The position numbers and the translations under genes were made by a program. From Spongiibacter sp. IMCC21906 (GTDB lineage Bacteria; Pseudomonadota; Gammaproteobacteria; Pseudomonadales; Spongiibacteraceae), in assembly GCF_001010805.1 (NCBI RefSeq), contig NZ_CP011477.1, positions 62,001 to 126,000 of the forward strand: a DNA stretch of 64,000 nucleotides. The letters run 5' to 3'. The notes beneath the pieces are model-generated. The model had not been told where the DNA came from, searched no databases, and saw nothing but the letters and a program-made list of their open reading frames with translations. Positions 1-7,922 of this stretch are shown here, in pieces (the stretch's first letter is position 1; the number at the start of each line of letters is the position of its first letter).

Positions 1-32
1 GAGATATCACCGAATCAATCAGAGGTGCCTTA

Positions 33-521
33 CTAGCGATCTGACTCACCGTCTTCATCAAGGGGGCGGTGCTTGTTGGCAGACTTATCAAGGCCTTTGT
101 CGGCACCCTTGGGTTTAGCACCCAAAACACTGCGACCCAATATTCCCACCGATTTATTCACCCCTCTAATCGAGCCATAAACCACATCAGAAATAAGATC
201 GTGGGTTTCCCGCACCACCTTGCCGGTATCCCGGGTCATCGCATTGGCTTCAAGCATGCCAAAGGGAATCCGGGAAATGCCCATGTGCAAACCACGCACT
301 GTTGCGGTTCCCGACTCCACAAAGGTCTCGACAAACTCTTGGGCGTCTTCCATCTGCCATTGCAGCGTTTGCTGGTAACGCAGCTCCAGCAAACGGGCGG
401 CATCTTCACGCAATCGCAGCGACAATGCCTGAGTTTGCTGACTCAACTTCGCCACCCCTTGATACACCAACACCACCAGCGTTAAAGCCAATATGGCCAA
501 GCCGTATTCAATCAAGTCCAT
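33..521 (-). CDS. small membrane-anchored protein, unknown function
   Basis: I do not recognise this protein. Starting at the ATG at 521 (first residues MDLIEYG) it is about 162 aa, with one hydrophobic N-terminal segment (roughly residues 5-20), then a long charged, Gln/Arg/Leu-rich stretch that could form a coiled coil, and a hydrophilic Lys/Asp-rich tail. The layout fits a single-pass inner-membrane protein with a cytoplasmic coiled coil. An in-frame codon at 545 would lengthen it by 8 residues, but the ATG at 521 overlaps the stop of the upstream gene by 14 bases, as is usual for coupled genes. The upstream neighbour has the same architecture, so the two probably act together. No function is proposed. 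Confidence 0.6.
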   Translation of the reverse strand: MDLIEYGLAILALTLVVLVYQGVAKLSQQTQALSLRLREDAARLLELRYQQTLQWQMEDAQEFVETFVESGTATVRGLHMGISRIPFGMLEANAMTRDTGKVVRETHDLISDVVYGSIRGVNKSVGILGRSVLGAKPKGADKGLDKSANKHRPLDEDGESDR

Positions 522-879
522 AGAGTTGAATCTCGGTTTGCACACCTTTCATCTGCAACTCTTCTCGCAGAATATCGCCAGTGCGTTTATAGACTTTGCG
601 GCGAATCACATCCGGCGCCACACTGCTTATCGGCCCGGCAAACACCGATTCTTTAGACGCCAGCTCCACCGGGTTGAGTATCTTGATACAAATTAAGGGT
701 TCGATACTTGCCCGCTTCAAGTGTTCAAAGTCGATGGGTTGAGATTGCCACGCCTTGGCCAAGGTTTGCTGTTCAAGCTGCAACTCCGCCAGCAATACCT
801 GCTGGGCACGCAAGCGCATCCATAAATATCCCAGCGTCAAAACCAAAACCGTAAAAAGAATAATCAGCAGTATTTGCAT
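508..879 (-). CDS. small single-pass membrane protein, unknown function
   Basis: About 123 aa from the ATG at 879. Residues 1-20 are strongly hydrophobic (a signal anchor) and are followed by an amphipathic Gln/Leu-rich region. An in-frame TTG at 909 would add ten residues; I prefer the ATG because the membrane segment then begins directly at the N terminus. It overlaps the next gene downstream (start 521), so the two are probably translated together. I do not recognise a family. The two genes look like a pair of membrane-tethered coiled-coil proteins, which is inference from composition only. Confidence 0.6.
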   Translation of the reverse strand: MQILLIILFTVLVLTLGYLWMRLRAQQVLLAELQLEQQTLAKAWQSQPIDFEHLKRASIEPLICIKILNPVELASKESVFAGPISSVAPDVIRRKVYKRTGDILREELQMKGVQTEIQLYGLD

Positions 880-967
880 AGCGATGTGTTCAAGCCGGTT
901 CCATTTCAATTAAAGATAGCAGCATCCCCGCCACTGTTAACAGACTAATGACATATAAACCCAGGGC

Positions 968-2179
968 CTAGCCCCCTTGTTTTGGTACAACATCCACCAT
1001 TTTGTCCAATGCCCGCAGCTTAGGCGACAAACACCAGCCAGCCATCGTAATCAGCAATGCAAAACCCGCGCCCACCGTAGCCGCAGGCACAGCACCGACC
1101 ATTGCCACTGCGCCACCGGCCCGAAAGTCGCCAAGGTCATTAGACGTGGCAATAAACAGAGAATTAACCGCATTAACCCGGCCCCGAAGATCATCCGGGG
1201 TGGCCAGTTGAATCACCGTAGAACGCAAGTTCACGCTGACCATATCGGCCCCGCCGTAAACGAACAAGGCAAGCAGACTCAGCCAAAGCTGGTCAGACAA
1301 GGCAAACACCAGAATGGCGCCGCAAAATACCAGCAGCGCAATAAATAAACGCCGCCCCACGCCCCGCGCCTCAGGTAATCGAGACATCAGCGTTCCCGCT
1401 ACCACCGCCCCCAATGCCGGCATGGCCCGTAACAAACCCAATGCTTGAGGACCAACCGCCAAAACATCTACCGCAAACACCGGCAACAATGCCACCACGC
1501 TGCCCAGCAGTACAATCAACATATCCAGGGTGATGGCAGGCAAAACATAGGGATTGGCAAACACAAAGCGAACCCCTTGCAGCAGCGCCCGACCATCTCG
1601 CTGAGACGTCTGAACCACTCGGATATCTGGCAACTGGGAGAGCAATAGCAAAGACAAACCCGCCAATATCACCAACACCCAGTAGGTGGCAAAATCCAGT
1701 TGTGCAATCAGTACCCCGGCAACGAAGGGGCCAGCTGTCATCGCCCCATTCCAAACGGTACTCGTTACTGCCACCGCTTTCGACAAGTCGTCTCTACTGA
1801 CAATATTAGGGAGCACCGACTGCAAAGCGGGCCCAAAAAATGCCCGCGCACAGCCGTTAATAAATAACAGGGCAAAGACGACTTCCCGATTAAGCTGCCC
1901 CGACGACAGCGATAACGCCAGCCCCAAAAACACCAATAGCTGCAAACTGCCACAGGCCAGCAACACCCACTTTCGAGGAAAACGGTCAACGACCCAGCCG
2001 GTAATAATAAACAGCAACACAATAGGCAGAATCTGCATCAAGCCGACTAAGGCCAAGTCAAAAGCATCACCGGTGGCTTGATAAAGATGCCAGCCAATCG
2101 CCACCGACAGCACCGAGGCCGCAAGACTAAACAGCACCCGCGCTAACAGAAAACAAATAAAGGCTTTATTTCGCAGCAT
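968..2179 (-). CDS. MFS transporter (EntS/MFS_3-like exporter)
   Basis: A 403-aa polytopic inner-membrane protein with about 12 hydrophobic segments. It begins at an ATG at 2179 and starts directly with a membrane helix. The loop between helices 2 and 3 carries VVDRFPRKWVL, the family's short Asp-Arg-Arg signature, and the central region with NSLFIATSNDLGDF near residue 340 is typical of the enterobactin-exporter-like MFS_3 group. These export siderophores, drugs or small metabolites by proton antiport. There is no siderophore biosynthesis gene nearby, so the substrate cannot be named. It stands alone on the minus strand, with about 70 bp to the next upstream gene. Confidence 0.8.
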   Translation of the reverse strand: MLRNKAFICFLLARVLFSLAASVLSVAIGWHLYQATGDAFDLALVGLMQILPIVLLFIITGWVVDRFPRKWVLLACGSLQLLVFLGLALSLSSGQLNREVVFALLFINGCARAFFGPALQSVLPNIVSRDDLSKAVAVTSTVWNGAMTAGPFVAGVLIAQLDFATYWVLVILAGLSLLLLSQLPDIRVVQTSQRDGRALLQGVRFVFANPYVLPAITLDMLIVLLGSVVALLPVFAVDVLAVGPQALGLLRAMPALGAVVAGTLMSRLPEARGVGRRLFIALLVFCGAILVFALSDQLWLSLLALFVYGGADMVSVNLRSTVIQLATPDDLRGRVNAVNSLFIATSNDLGDFRAGGAVAMVGAVPAATVGAGFALLITMAGWCLSPKLRALDKMVDVVPKQGG

Positions 2180-2252
2180 TAAGCAGCATCCAAATTTAGC
2201 GAGGGGATAAAGGTATCAATCGGTACCACCAACAATTTCTGTGCTGCTCATG

Positions 2253-2573
2253 TTAATGACCCTTGCGCTCGTAGGTCGGTGCATCATAAGCACTGTAATC
2301 AATGGCTTCGTCTTTCCATAAACCTGACAACTCAGCTTTGCGCTCCTCAATGGTTTTGCCAAATACCGCGTAATGAATCGCAGCCATTTTTTGGCCCAGC
2401 TCCTGATGGCTCGCCAAGCCCAAAAACACCCCTGCCTGCATAAAGCCCTCTAAACGATGACGCTCCACCGGCGCAGCTTTATGGCCATCGCGAGAAGCCT
2501 TAAACATCCTGCGCAGACGCTGCTCCACTTCAGCGATATAGGTTTCTTTATTTATCATGTCTTCTTTATTCAT
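2253..2573 (-). CDS. conserved-looking hypothetical protein
   Basis: About 106 aa from the ATG at 2573; in-frame starts at 2585 (ATG), 2606 (TTG) and 2558 (ATG) are also possible and no ribosome-binding site decides between them. The protein is soluble, rich in charged residues and without a signal peptide. It reads like an all-helical cytoplasmic protein (EVEQRLRRMFKASRDGHKA near the N terminus, a Lys/Glu-rich middle and a short acidic, Tyr-rich tail). I do not recognise the family. It lies 64 bp downstream of the VOC-family gene on the same strand and may be cotranscribed with it. Confidence 0.55.
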   Translation of the reverse strand: MNKEDMINKETYIAEVEQRLRRMFKASRDGHKAAPVERHRLEGFMQAGVFLGLASHQELGQKMAAIHYAVFGKTIEERKAELSGLWKDEAIDYSAYDAPTYERKGH

Positions 2574-2636
2574 AAGGTCCAGCATCCCTGTGGGTGACAA
2601 AAACAAACCGTAGCAATCAAACTCATCAACAGCGCG

Positions 2637-2987
2637 CTATGCGTGTTGCAAAATATTAACAAGCCGACCAAAGGGGTCGCGAACGTAAAATCGACGCACA
2701 CCCCAAGGCTCGCTAACCGGCCCGTATTCAATCGCCACATTGGCCGCATGAAAACGAGCCAGGGCCATATCAAGGTCATCCACCTCAATGGAAAGATCCG
2801 GCACCGCCGTTCCCGAGCCGCCCTCAGAGCCAAAACTCAATTGCACCGTCATTGTTTGATCTGAGCCGTAAGTTTGAAGCCAGCCGTGATCCATCAGCAA
2901 CTTCAAGCCTAAAATATCGCCATAAAAAGCCCCGGCCCTGCCCAGCTCGGCCGTCGCGGTATTGGACGTAATGCGCTTAACTTTCAT
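2637..2987 (-). CDS. VOC-family (glyoxalase/bleomycin resistance-like) protein
   Basis: About 116 aa from the ATG at 2987, which has a GAGG ribosome-binding site six bases upstream. A longer reading frame extends to 3212, but it would overlap the divergent thioesterase gene and lacks VOC similarity. The fold shows as two beta-alpha-beta-beta-beta modules: TATAELGRAGAFYGDILGL near the start, and DLDMALARFHAANVAI with VRRFYVRDPFGRLVNI at the end. The family comprises metal-dependent enzymes (glyoxalase I, extradiol dioxygenase) and binding proteins; the substrate cannot be inferred here. It is probably in one unit with the hypothetical gene downstream. Confidence 0.75.
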   Translation of the reverse strand: MKVKRITSNTATAELGRAGAFYGDILGLKLLMDHGWLQTYGSDQTMTVQLSFGSEGGSGTAVPDLSIEVDDLDMALARFHAANVAIEYGPVSEPWGVRRFYVRDPFGRLVNILQHA

Positions 2988-3180
2988 TTTTAACCTCGGC
3001 TCTGTTGCAGCGTAGCGGCTCCGCAGTCTCCACCCTTGCCAGCACAAACAGGCCAGTACAAAACTGCCCCAAGCAATTTGATTGATCCATGTTAGCCATT
3101 TACCTTGCTGGAAAGCTATAATCAGACAAGGATTTTTATCAAGCTGCAGACAGCCTCGGCATTCAGAGAAAATAACACCT

Positions 3181-3600
3181 ATGGCCACCTCAAACCGCCC
3201 AGACGATAACAACTTTGCCTCATGCTACGACACCTTAGGCGTTCAGCGTCTTGAACGACTACACGAAGAAAACCAAGTCAAAATGGTCTTTACCGGCACC
3301 CCGCAATTCCTGAACCCTTCCGGCAGTATTATGGGTGGATTTCTTAGCGCCATGCTCGACGCCGCCTTAGGCGAAGTGGTGGTTAACAGCCTGAGCGAAG
3401 CCGAATCGCTGTTTACCTTGGATATCAAAGTGAGCTTTATTGCCCCCGCCCGGGCAGGCAAGATCTTCGCCGAAAGCCAATTAATCAAACGCGGCAAGCG
3501 GGTCGCCTTTAGCGAGGCCCAGCTCCTCGATGAAGATGGCAAACTGGTAGCCACCGGCAGCGGCACCTTTAATATTTATCAAATGACAACCGCAGAATAA
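3181..3600 (+). CDS. hotdog-fold acyl-CoA thioesterase (PaaI/YbgC-like)
   Basis: About 139 aa from the ATG at 3181. A longer frame from 3082 would run into the divergent VOC promoter and is unlikely. The PaaI-type hotdog core is visible: the helix IMGGFLSAMLDAALGEVV, where the Gly-Gly and the Asp contribute to the active site, then TLDIKVSFIAPARAGKI and a C-terminal strand GKLVATGSGTFNI. Members hydrolyse acyl- or aryl-CoA thioesters in the cytoplasm. The gene stands alone and is divergent from the VOC gene; the substrate is not evident. Repeat block R1 starts just after the stop. Confidence 0.8.
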   Translation: MATSNRPDDNNFASCYDTLGVQRLERLHEENQVKMVFTGTPQFLNPSGSIMGGFLSAMLDAALGEVVVNSLSEAESLFTLDIKVSFIAPARAGKIFAESQLIKRGKRVAFSEAQLLDEDGKLVATGSGTFNIYQMTTAE

Positions 3601-3644
3601 CGCCTACACACCCGGCAGCTTACAACATTGCTATTGTTGCTATT

Positions 3645-4655
3645 ACAAAATACCGAGACCTTCTGGATACCGGCTCAAAGCCTGCCCCGGCCTTCGAGCC
3701 GGGGGCCTGCATGACAATAGCATGGTGTGTTCTCCTGTCACCCCAGACGCGCAGCGAGCCCCTCCGCCTGCTCTATTCCCCTTTATTAAACGTTCGTCAT
3801 CCCGGACGCGATAGCGAGCCGGGATCCAGCTACGGTACAAGCCGCTACATCGAAGTGGATTCTTACACAGAGGTCTTATGGATACCGGCTCGGGGGCCGG
3901 TATGACGATAGCGTGGTGTGTTGCCCTGTCATCCCGGACGCGCAGCGAGCCGGGATCCAGCTACGGCACAAGCCACTACATCGGAGTGAATTTTACACCG
4001 AGGCTTTCTGGATACCGGCTCGAGGGCCGGTATGACGATAACGTGGTTGTTGTCCCGTCATCCCGGACGCGCAGCGAACCGGGATCCAGCTACGGCACAA
4101 GCCGCCACATCGAAGTGAATTCTTACACCGAGGCATTCTGGATACCGGCTCGGGGCCGGTATGACTCAGTCTTTTTGGCTAGACCACCAATACATTACAC
4201 TCGTGAGATTCAAGCTAAAACGTACCCAGGCCTACGAGCCCGAGACTAGCATGACTAAACTACCTGAAACCTCGTCATCCCGGACGCGATAGCGAGCCGG
4301 GATCCAGCTACGGCACAAGCCACTACATCGAAGTGAATTCTTACGCCGAGGTCTTCTGGATACCGGCTCGGAGGCCGGTATGACGATAGCGTGGTGTGGT
4401 GTATTGTCATCCCGGACGCGATAGCGAGCCGGGATCCAGCTACGATACAAGCCACTACATCGAAGTGAATTCTTACGCCGAGGTCTTCTGGATACCGGCT
4501 CAAAGCCTGCCCCGGCCTTCGAGCCGGGGGCTGGTATGACGATGGTGTGGTGTGGAGTGTTGTCCCGGACACGTAGCGAGCCCCCTCCGCCTGCTCTATT
4601 CCCCTTTATTAAACGCTCGTCATCCCGGACGCGCAGCGAGCCGGGATCCAGCGCA
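3645..4655. repeat. palindromic repeat block R1 (REP/BIME-like)
   Basis: This thousand-base gap holds no credible gene. It consists of about six copies of a composite unit: a palindrome of the form TCATCCCGG-AGCGAGCCGGGATCCAG, a linker of about 50 bp (ACGGCACAAGCC and CATCGAAGTGAATTC are conserved), then a second palindrome GGATACCGGCTC-GCCGGTATGAC in the opposite sense. The first palindrome begins at 3797, 3929, 4058, 4275, 4407 and 4620, so the basic period is 129-132 bp with two longer steps. Several second palindromes have an inner expansion reading GCCTGCCCCGGCC. The translated frames here are by-products of the repeats. The family resembles REP/BIME elements; no transposase is present in the window. 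Confidence 0.85.
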
Positions 4656-4696
4656 CAAAGGTAGGTATTAACAATGCCCCTGCTTAGAACGCAATA

Positions 4697-6745
4697 TTAA
4701 AAGTTATAACGCATACCTACCCGTAACGTTCTGGGTTCTGTTGCGCGACTCATGGTGCAGTCCACCGCGGCACAATCCACATCATCTGAGCTGCTGCCCG
4801 CATCCAGCCCTTCGACATAAGCCGGGTAGTAATAGCTGATATCTTTACCATCGTTATCCAGCAGATTAATCATTTCGGCGTACAGGGTGATTTTCTGCCA
4901 ATGATAGGCACCGCGAATATTGACGGTGGTTAAGGGTTTGGAGCGATGGCCATTGTCTGCGGTGAGTGCATAGGCACCTAAATAACGAAGTCTGGCACTG
5001 ACTTCCCACGCGGCACGGGTCACTGAAATACCAAGCTGGGCGGCTTCTTCAATGGCGTTCTCGACGTATTTCCCCTCGGCGCTATTATTATAACGAGCAT
5101 CGCTATGGGCATACACCGCGTCGATACCCACACCGTCAAAGGGCTGCCAGAATAACGTTAACTCATAACCATCCCGCTCAGATCCCCCCTTGGGTTCCAC
5201 TGAATTGGAATCACCAACAAAAATTAGCTCACTGTCCTGATCTAACCACCAATAACTGGCGGTAAGCTGTACATCACCAATATTGGCTCGGCCACCAAAC
5301 TCATGCCCCGTTCCTTCAGACAAACCGGGTACCCTATCAGCCTTGTTTACCACTCCTCTAGCATCGTTAGAATGAAAGCCTTTTCCCCAGTTTCCATACC
5401 ATTCCAGCCATTCATTAGCGGCGTAGGCCAAACCCAATTTTGGTGAAATCTGGGAGTCACGCTCTTCACCATCAAAGGCACCGCTATTATTTGCCGTCGC
5501 ATCAAAATAGTAATAATCACCACGAAGACCGATCAATACCCGCAACTGCTCATTGGCATGCCACGCTAAATCTACATAGCTGCCGATGGCGCTTTCCTTA
5601 ATATCGTTACTGCTGATTTCCGCTACAAACTGTCCCTTGTTATGCTGGTTTAAGCCAACCGGTGAAATATCGTCGTAACGAAAATCACCACCCACCGTCA
5701 ACTTAATATGATGACCGTCTACAATCATTTTATTGGCGTAGCCACCCAACGTCTGGCGCTTATCAAACTGCTGAATCTGAAAATCGTAGGTGGGATTGGA
5801 CTCCATCTTCCAATCATAATACTGAGCGTAAAATCCGGCCTGCCAATCATCACCATGCAGCTTTGAACCCAAAATCCAGCGGCTTGTTTGTCCTTTCGCA
5901 CTATCGTCCAGCGCGCAATATTCATCCTCACAAACCGCCGAGCCAATGGCCCGCTCGGGAATTTGCTCGGTGGGTTGCCATTTAGCATCGTAAACAGACA
6001 GCGTGAATTCAGCCTGCCCAAAGCGGGTATCAATAAGGTATTTACTCCACAGTGAAACATGCTCCAAGACCTCTTCCTGCTCCCAAGGCCCATCGTAGGT
6101 TTTAGACTCGCCAATCACACTCAGCTCGCCAGCGCCCACCGAAAGGCTGTGCCCTGCAGCAAGCCGTGCCCAACCGTATTCACCTAGTTCCGCCGAGATA
6201 AAGCTGTGCTCTAACCGATCAATGGTTTCAATCGATGATGAACCCGCCAAAGAGAAATCTCCCAAGGCAGCGTAGTAAGGTCCCTTACGGTAATTCACCT
6301 GCTTGACGGTTTCCGGGATCAGGCCATTAACATCAAGATATCCTTGACCGTGACCATGGGAGCGCAGATTCCACGGCACAGCATCCACACTCACGGTGTA
6401 ATCGGTACCATGGTCCAGGTTAAATCCCCGCAGAAAATATTGATTGGCTTTGCCACTTCCTGAATGCTGTACGGCAACCATACCGGGCATGGCTTCCAGC
6501 AATTCGGCTACTTTTAACATGGGTCTAACCAATAAATCTGCGCCGCCCACCGAGCCTTCGCTGGCCGAGCCAGCAATACCCACCAGATCGGTGGCGCGAC
6601 CAAACACCGTCATTTCTTCTAGCGATTTATCGCTGCGATGACTTTCAGCATGTGCCATAGAGATGCCGATCGTGGCCAGCAAGACGGCGATATTGATTCT
6701 TATCCCAAGGCGGCAATAGCGCGATTGAGCAGTATTGTTTTCCAT
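4697..6745 (-). CDS. TonB-dependent receptor under cobalamin riboswitch control
   Basis: About 682 aa from the ATG at 6745. The N terminus is a signal peptide (GIRINIAVLLATIGISMAHA), followed by a plug domain with YFLRGFNLDHGTDYTV and a C-terminal beta-barrel ending in RVGMRYNF, the usual C-terminal Phe of outer-membrane barrels. The predicted role is energy-dependent uptake across the outer membrane. It is not a close BtuB match, but a cobalamin riboswitch lies directly upstream (about 6880-7045) and the CobN-like operon is adjacent, so a corrinoid, cobalt or related metal chelate is the likely substrate. The frame extends upstream to 6910, but that part is riboswitch sequence. Repeat block R1 begins 40 bp after the stop. 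Confidence 0.85.
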   Translation of the reverse strand: MENNTAQSRYCRLGIRINIAVLLATIGISMAHAESHRSDKSLEEMTVFGRATDLVGIAGSASEGSVGGADLLVRPMLKVAELLEAMPGMVAVQHSGSGKANQYFLRGFNLDHGTDYTVSVDAVPWNLRSHGHGQGYLDVNGLIPETVKQVNYRKGPYYAALGDFSLAGSSSIETIDRLEHSFISAELGEYGWARLAAGHSLSVGAGELSVIGESKTYDGPWEQEEVLEHVSLWSKYLIDTRFGQAEFTLSVYDAKWQPTEQIPERAIGSAVCEDEYCALDDSAKGQTSRWILGSKLHGDDWQAGFYAQYYDWKMESNPTYDFQIQQFDKRQTLGGYANKMIVDGHHIKLTVGGDFRYDDISPVGLNQHNKGQFVAEISSNDIKESAIGSYVDLAWHANEQLRVLIGLRGDYYYFDATANNSGAFDGEERDSQISPKLGLAYAANEWLEWYGNWGKGFHSNDARGVVNKADRVPGLSEGTGHEFGGRANIGDVQLTASYWWLDQDSELIFVGDSNSVEPKGGSERDGYELTLFWQPFDGVGIDAVYAHSDARYNNSAEGKYVENAIEEAAQLGISVTRAAWEVSARLRYLGAYALTADNGHRSKPLTTVNIRGAYHWQKITLYAEMINLLDNDGKDISYYYPAYVEGLDAGSSSDDVDCAAVDCTMSRATEPRTLRVGMRYNF

Positions 6746-6879
6746 CGTTTTATCCCAGTGTCGCCGGAGCCAAGGAAGCTGGCGCGGCAAGGTTGCAAAA
6801 AGAAGGCACAGCACAATGACGCCACTGGGAAAGTGACGAGATCGTTGCAAGAAGCCCTCCGCTTCATCCAAGAAAATAC

Positions 6880-7045
6880 TGCTCAGGCCGGTTTCGGGCT
6901 TAGGGACCACAATCCCTTCACCGTTGCGGGGGCAGCGTCGGTATTACTTGCAGCAGCCATCAAGCCACAGCGCACCGAACTTCCCGTTTACCCTGATCCA
7001 GCCACGTTTGGCAGCGTGGCGATCAGGCACCTGATCAGCGTTGAA
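6880..7045 (-). promoter_or_regulatory. cobalamin riboswitch upstream of the TonB receptor
   Basis: Read on the minus strand, the conserved blocks of the Cbl aptamer occur in order: AGGTGCC (7032-7026), GGGAAGTTCGGTGCG, then GCTGCCCCCGCAACGG and AGCCCGAAACCGGCCTGAGCA (ending about 6890). The region from about 6880 down to the ATG at 6745 would be the expression platform. The class normally represses downstream genes when adenosylcobalamin is plentiful, so the receptor should be made under B12 shortage. This riboswitch is separate from the one in front of cobN. Confidence 0.9.
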
Positions 7046-7147
7046 ACAATGCAGATACGGTTTGCGTATCCGCGATAATATTAAGGTGATTTTTCAGACA
7101 ATCTTGCTGAAAAAAACACTAAAAAATGTGGCTTAACGACGTGGTGA

Positions 7148-7453
7148 TTACTCCCCTATTAACACCAACTTTCCGGTTTTAGGGTCGCGATACACTTTGC
7201 CCAGCGCTTCATAGCCCGAGCCATCGTCAACATGACGTTGCAGTGATTCTGGTGCCTCACTCAACTCTTTACCCAAGGAAACATTCTGCGGTGTTTTTTC
7301 GGTTGAGAAATGCTTTTGCAAATCGGGGCTAAAGGAAACCAGCGCGGCAATAAGCCCACAGGCAAACACCAGAATAATATCGACCAGATTGGCCATAGGG
7401 CCGAGGGGGTCTTCATCGGTATCTAAAAAGGCACTGCGCCGCCACTTATCCAT
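7148..7453 (-). CDS. DUF2149 membrane protein (HmuV-like)
   Basis: About 101 aa from the ATG at 7453, which overlaps the stop of the ExbB-like gene by 8 bases; a longer frame upstream is out of keeping with this coupling. It has one membrane helix (about residues 20-40, LVDIILVFACGLIAALVSF), a variable middle and a conserved tail KVYRDPKTGKLVLIGE typical of DUF2149. As I recall, DUF2149 proteins accompany CobN-like chelatases and ExbB-type proteins in heme or corrinoid uptake loci. The topology resembles ExbD (one N-terminal helix and a periplasmic domain), so an energy-coupling role with the neighbouring ExbB-like protein is plausible. It is third in the operon cobN-exbB-like-DUF2149. Confidence 0.8.
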   Translation of the reverse strand: MDKWRRSAFLDTDEDPLGPMANLVDIILVFACGLIAALVSFSPDLQKHFSTEKTPQNVSLGKELSEAPESLQRHVDDGSGYEALGKVYRDPKTGKLVLIGE

Positions 7454-7901
7454 TGCTATGACCTTTATACTGCAGCTCTGACAAAGCTTGGTCATACCAG
7501 CGACGCCGCAAGCGCCCCAGTACAAAACCAATCATCCCCGCCAACAAGCCAATCACCGTGGTATCAAAAGCCACCGTCATTGCCGTGGTTAACACCCGCA
7601 ACTCACCTTCACCCAGTGCCGCCAAACCGGGGCCGAGGGGAATCAAGGTGCCCATCAGCCCCAGCATGGGGGCCAGCCGGGTGATAAAATCTGCGCGTTC
7701 AATACGACGCTTACCGGCCTGAAGCAAGGCATGTTCACCGCCACGGCGGCTCAGGCGCGCAATCCCGCCCCAGCGTTCGCCCAGACTGATGCCCACTTCG
7801 TACAAGGCCAAGGCAACAAAAAACAGCAGCGCCCACACCACCGGTTGCAACAGCAGCGACGTGATTTGATGCATAAGCCCCAGCGAAATGCCTGAAAACA
7901 T
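7446..7901 (-). CDS. MotA/TolQ/ExbB-type proton channel protein
   Basis: About 151 aa from the ATG at 7901; an in-frame TTG at 7916 is less likely. Three membrane segments are visible: near residues 10-35 (LLQPVVWALLFFVALALYEV), and a pair in the second half around FITRLAPMLGLMGTLIPLGPG and AFDTTVIGLLAGMIGFVLG. The second half is the conserved ExbB/TolQ core with its Pro-Gly and Thr residues. The family forms inner-membrane proton channels that power work across the periplasm. It lies 21 bp downstream of the CobN-like gene and overlaps the DUF2149 gene. The neighbours suggest it energises the CobN-like protein or its receptor, which is inference. Confidence 0.85.
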   Translation of the reverse strand: MFSGISLGLMHQITSLLLQPVVWALLFFVALALYEVGISLGERWGGIARLSRRGGEHALLQAGKRRIERADFITRLAPMLGLMGTLIPLGPGLAALGEGELRVLTTAMTVAFDTTVIGLLAGMIGFVLGRLRRRWYDQALSELQYKGHSNG

Positions 7902-7922
7902 CGTAACAACCCCCAATCAAAT

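Noticed and set aside
3711-4572. Several open frames of 60-120 codons in repeat block R1
   Set aside because: They translate the palindromic repeats, giving Arg/Pro/Ser-rich repeats of the same peptide on both strands, and lack ribosome-binding sites.
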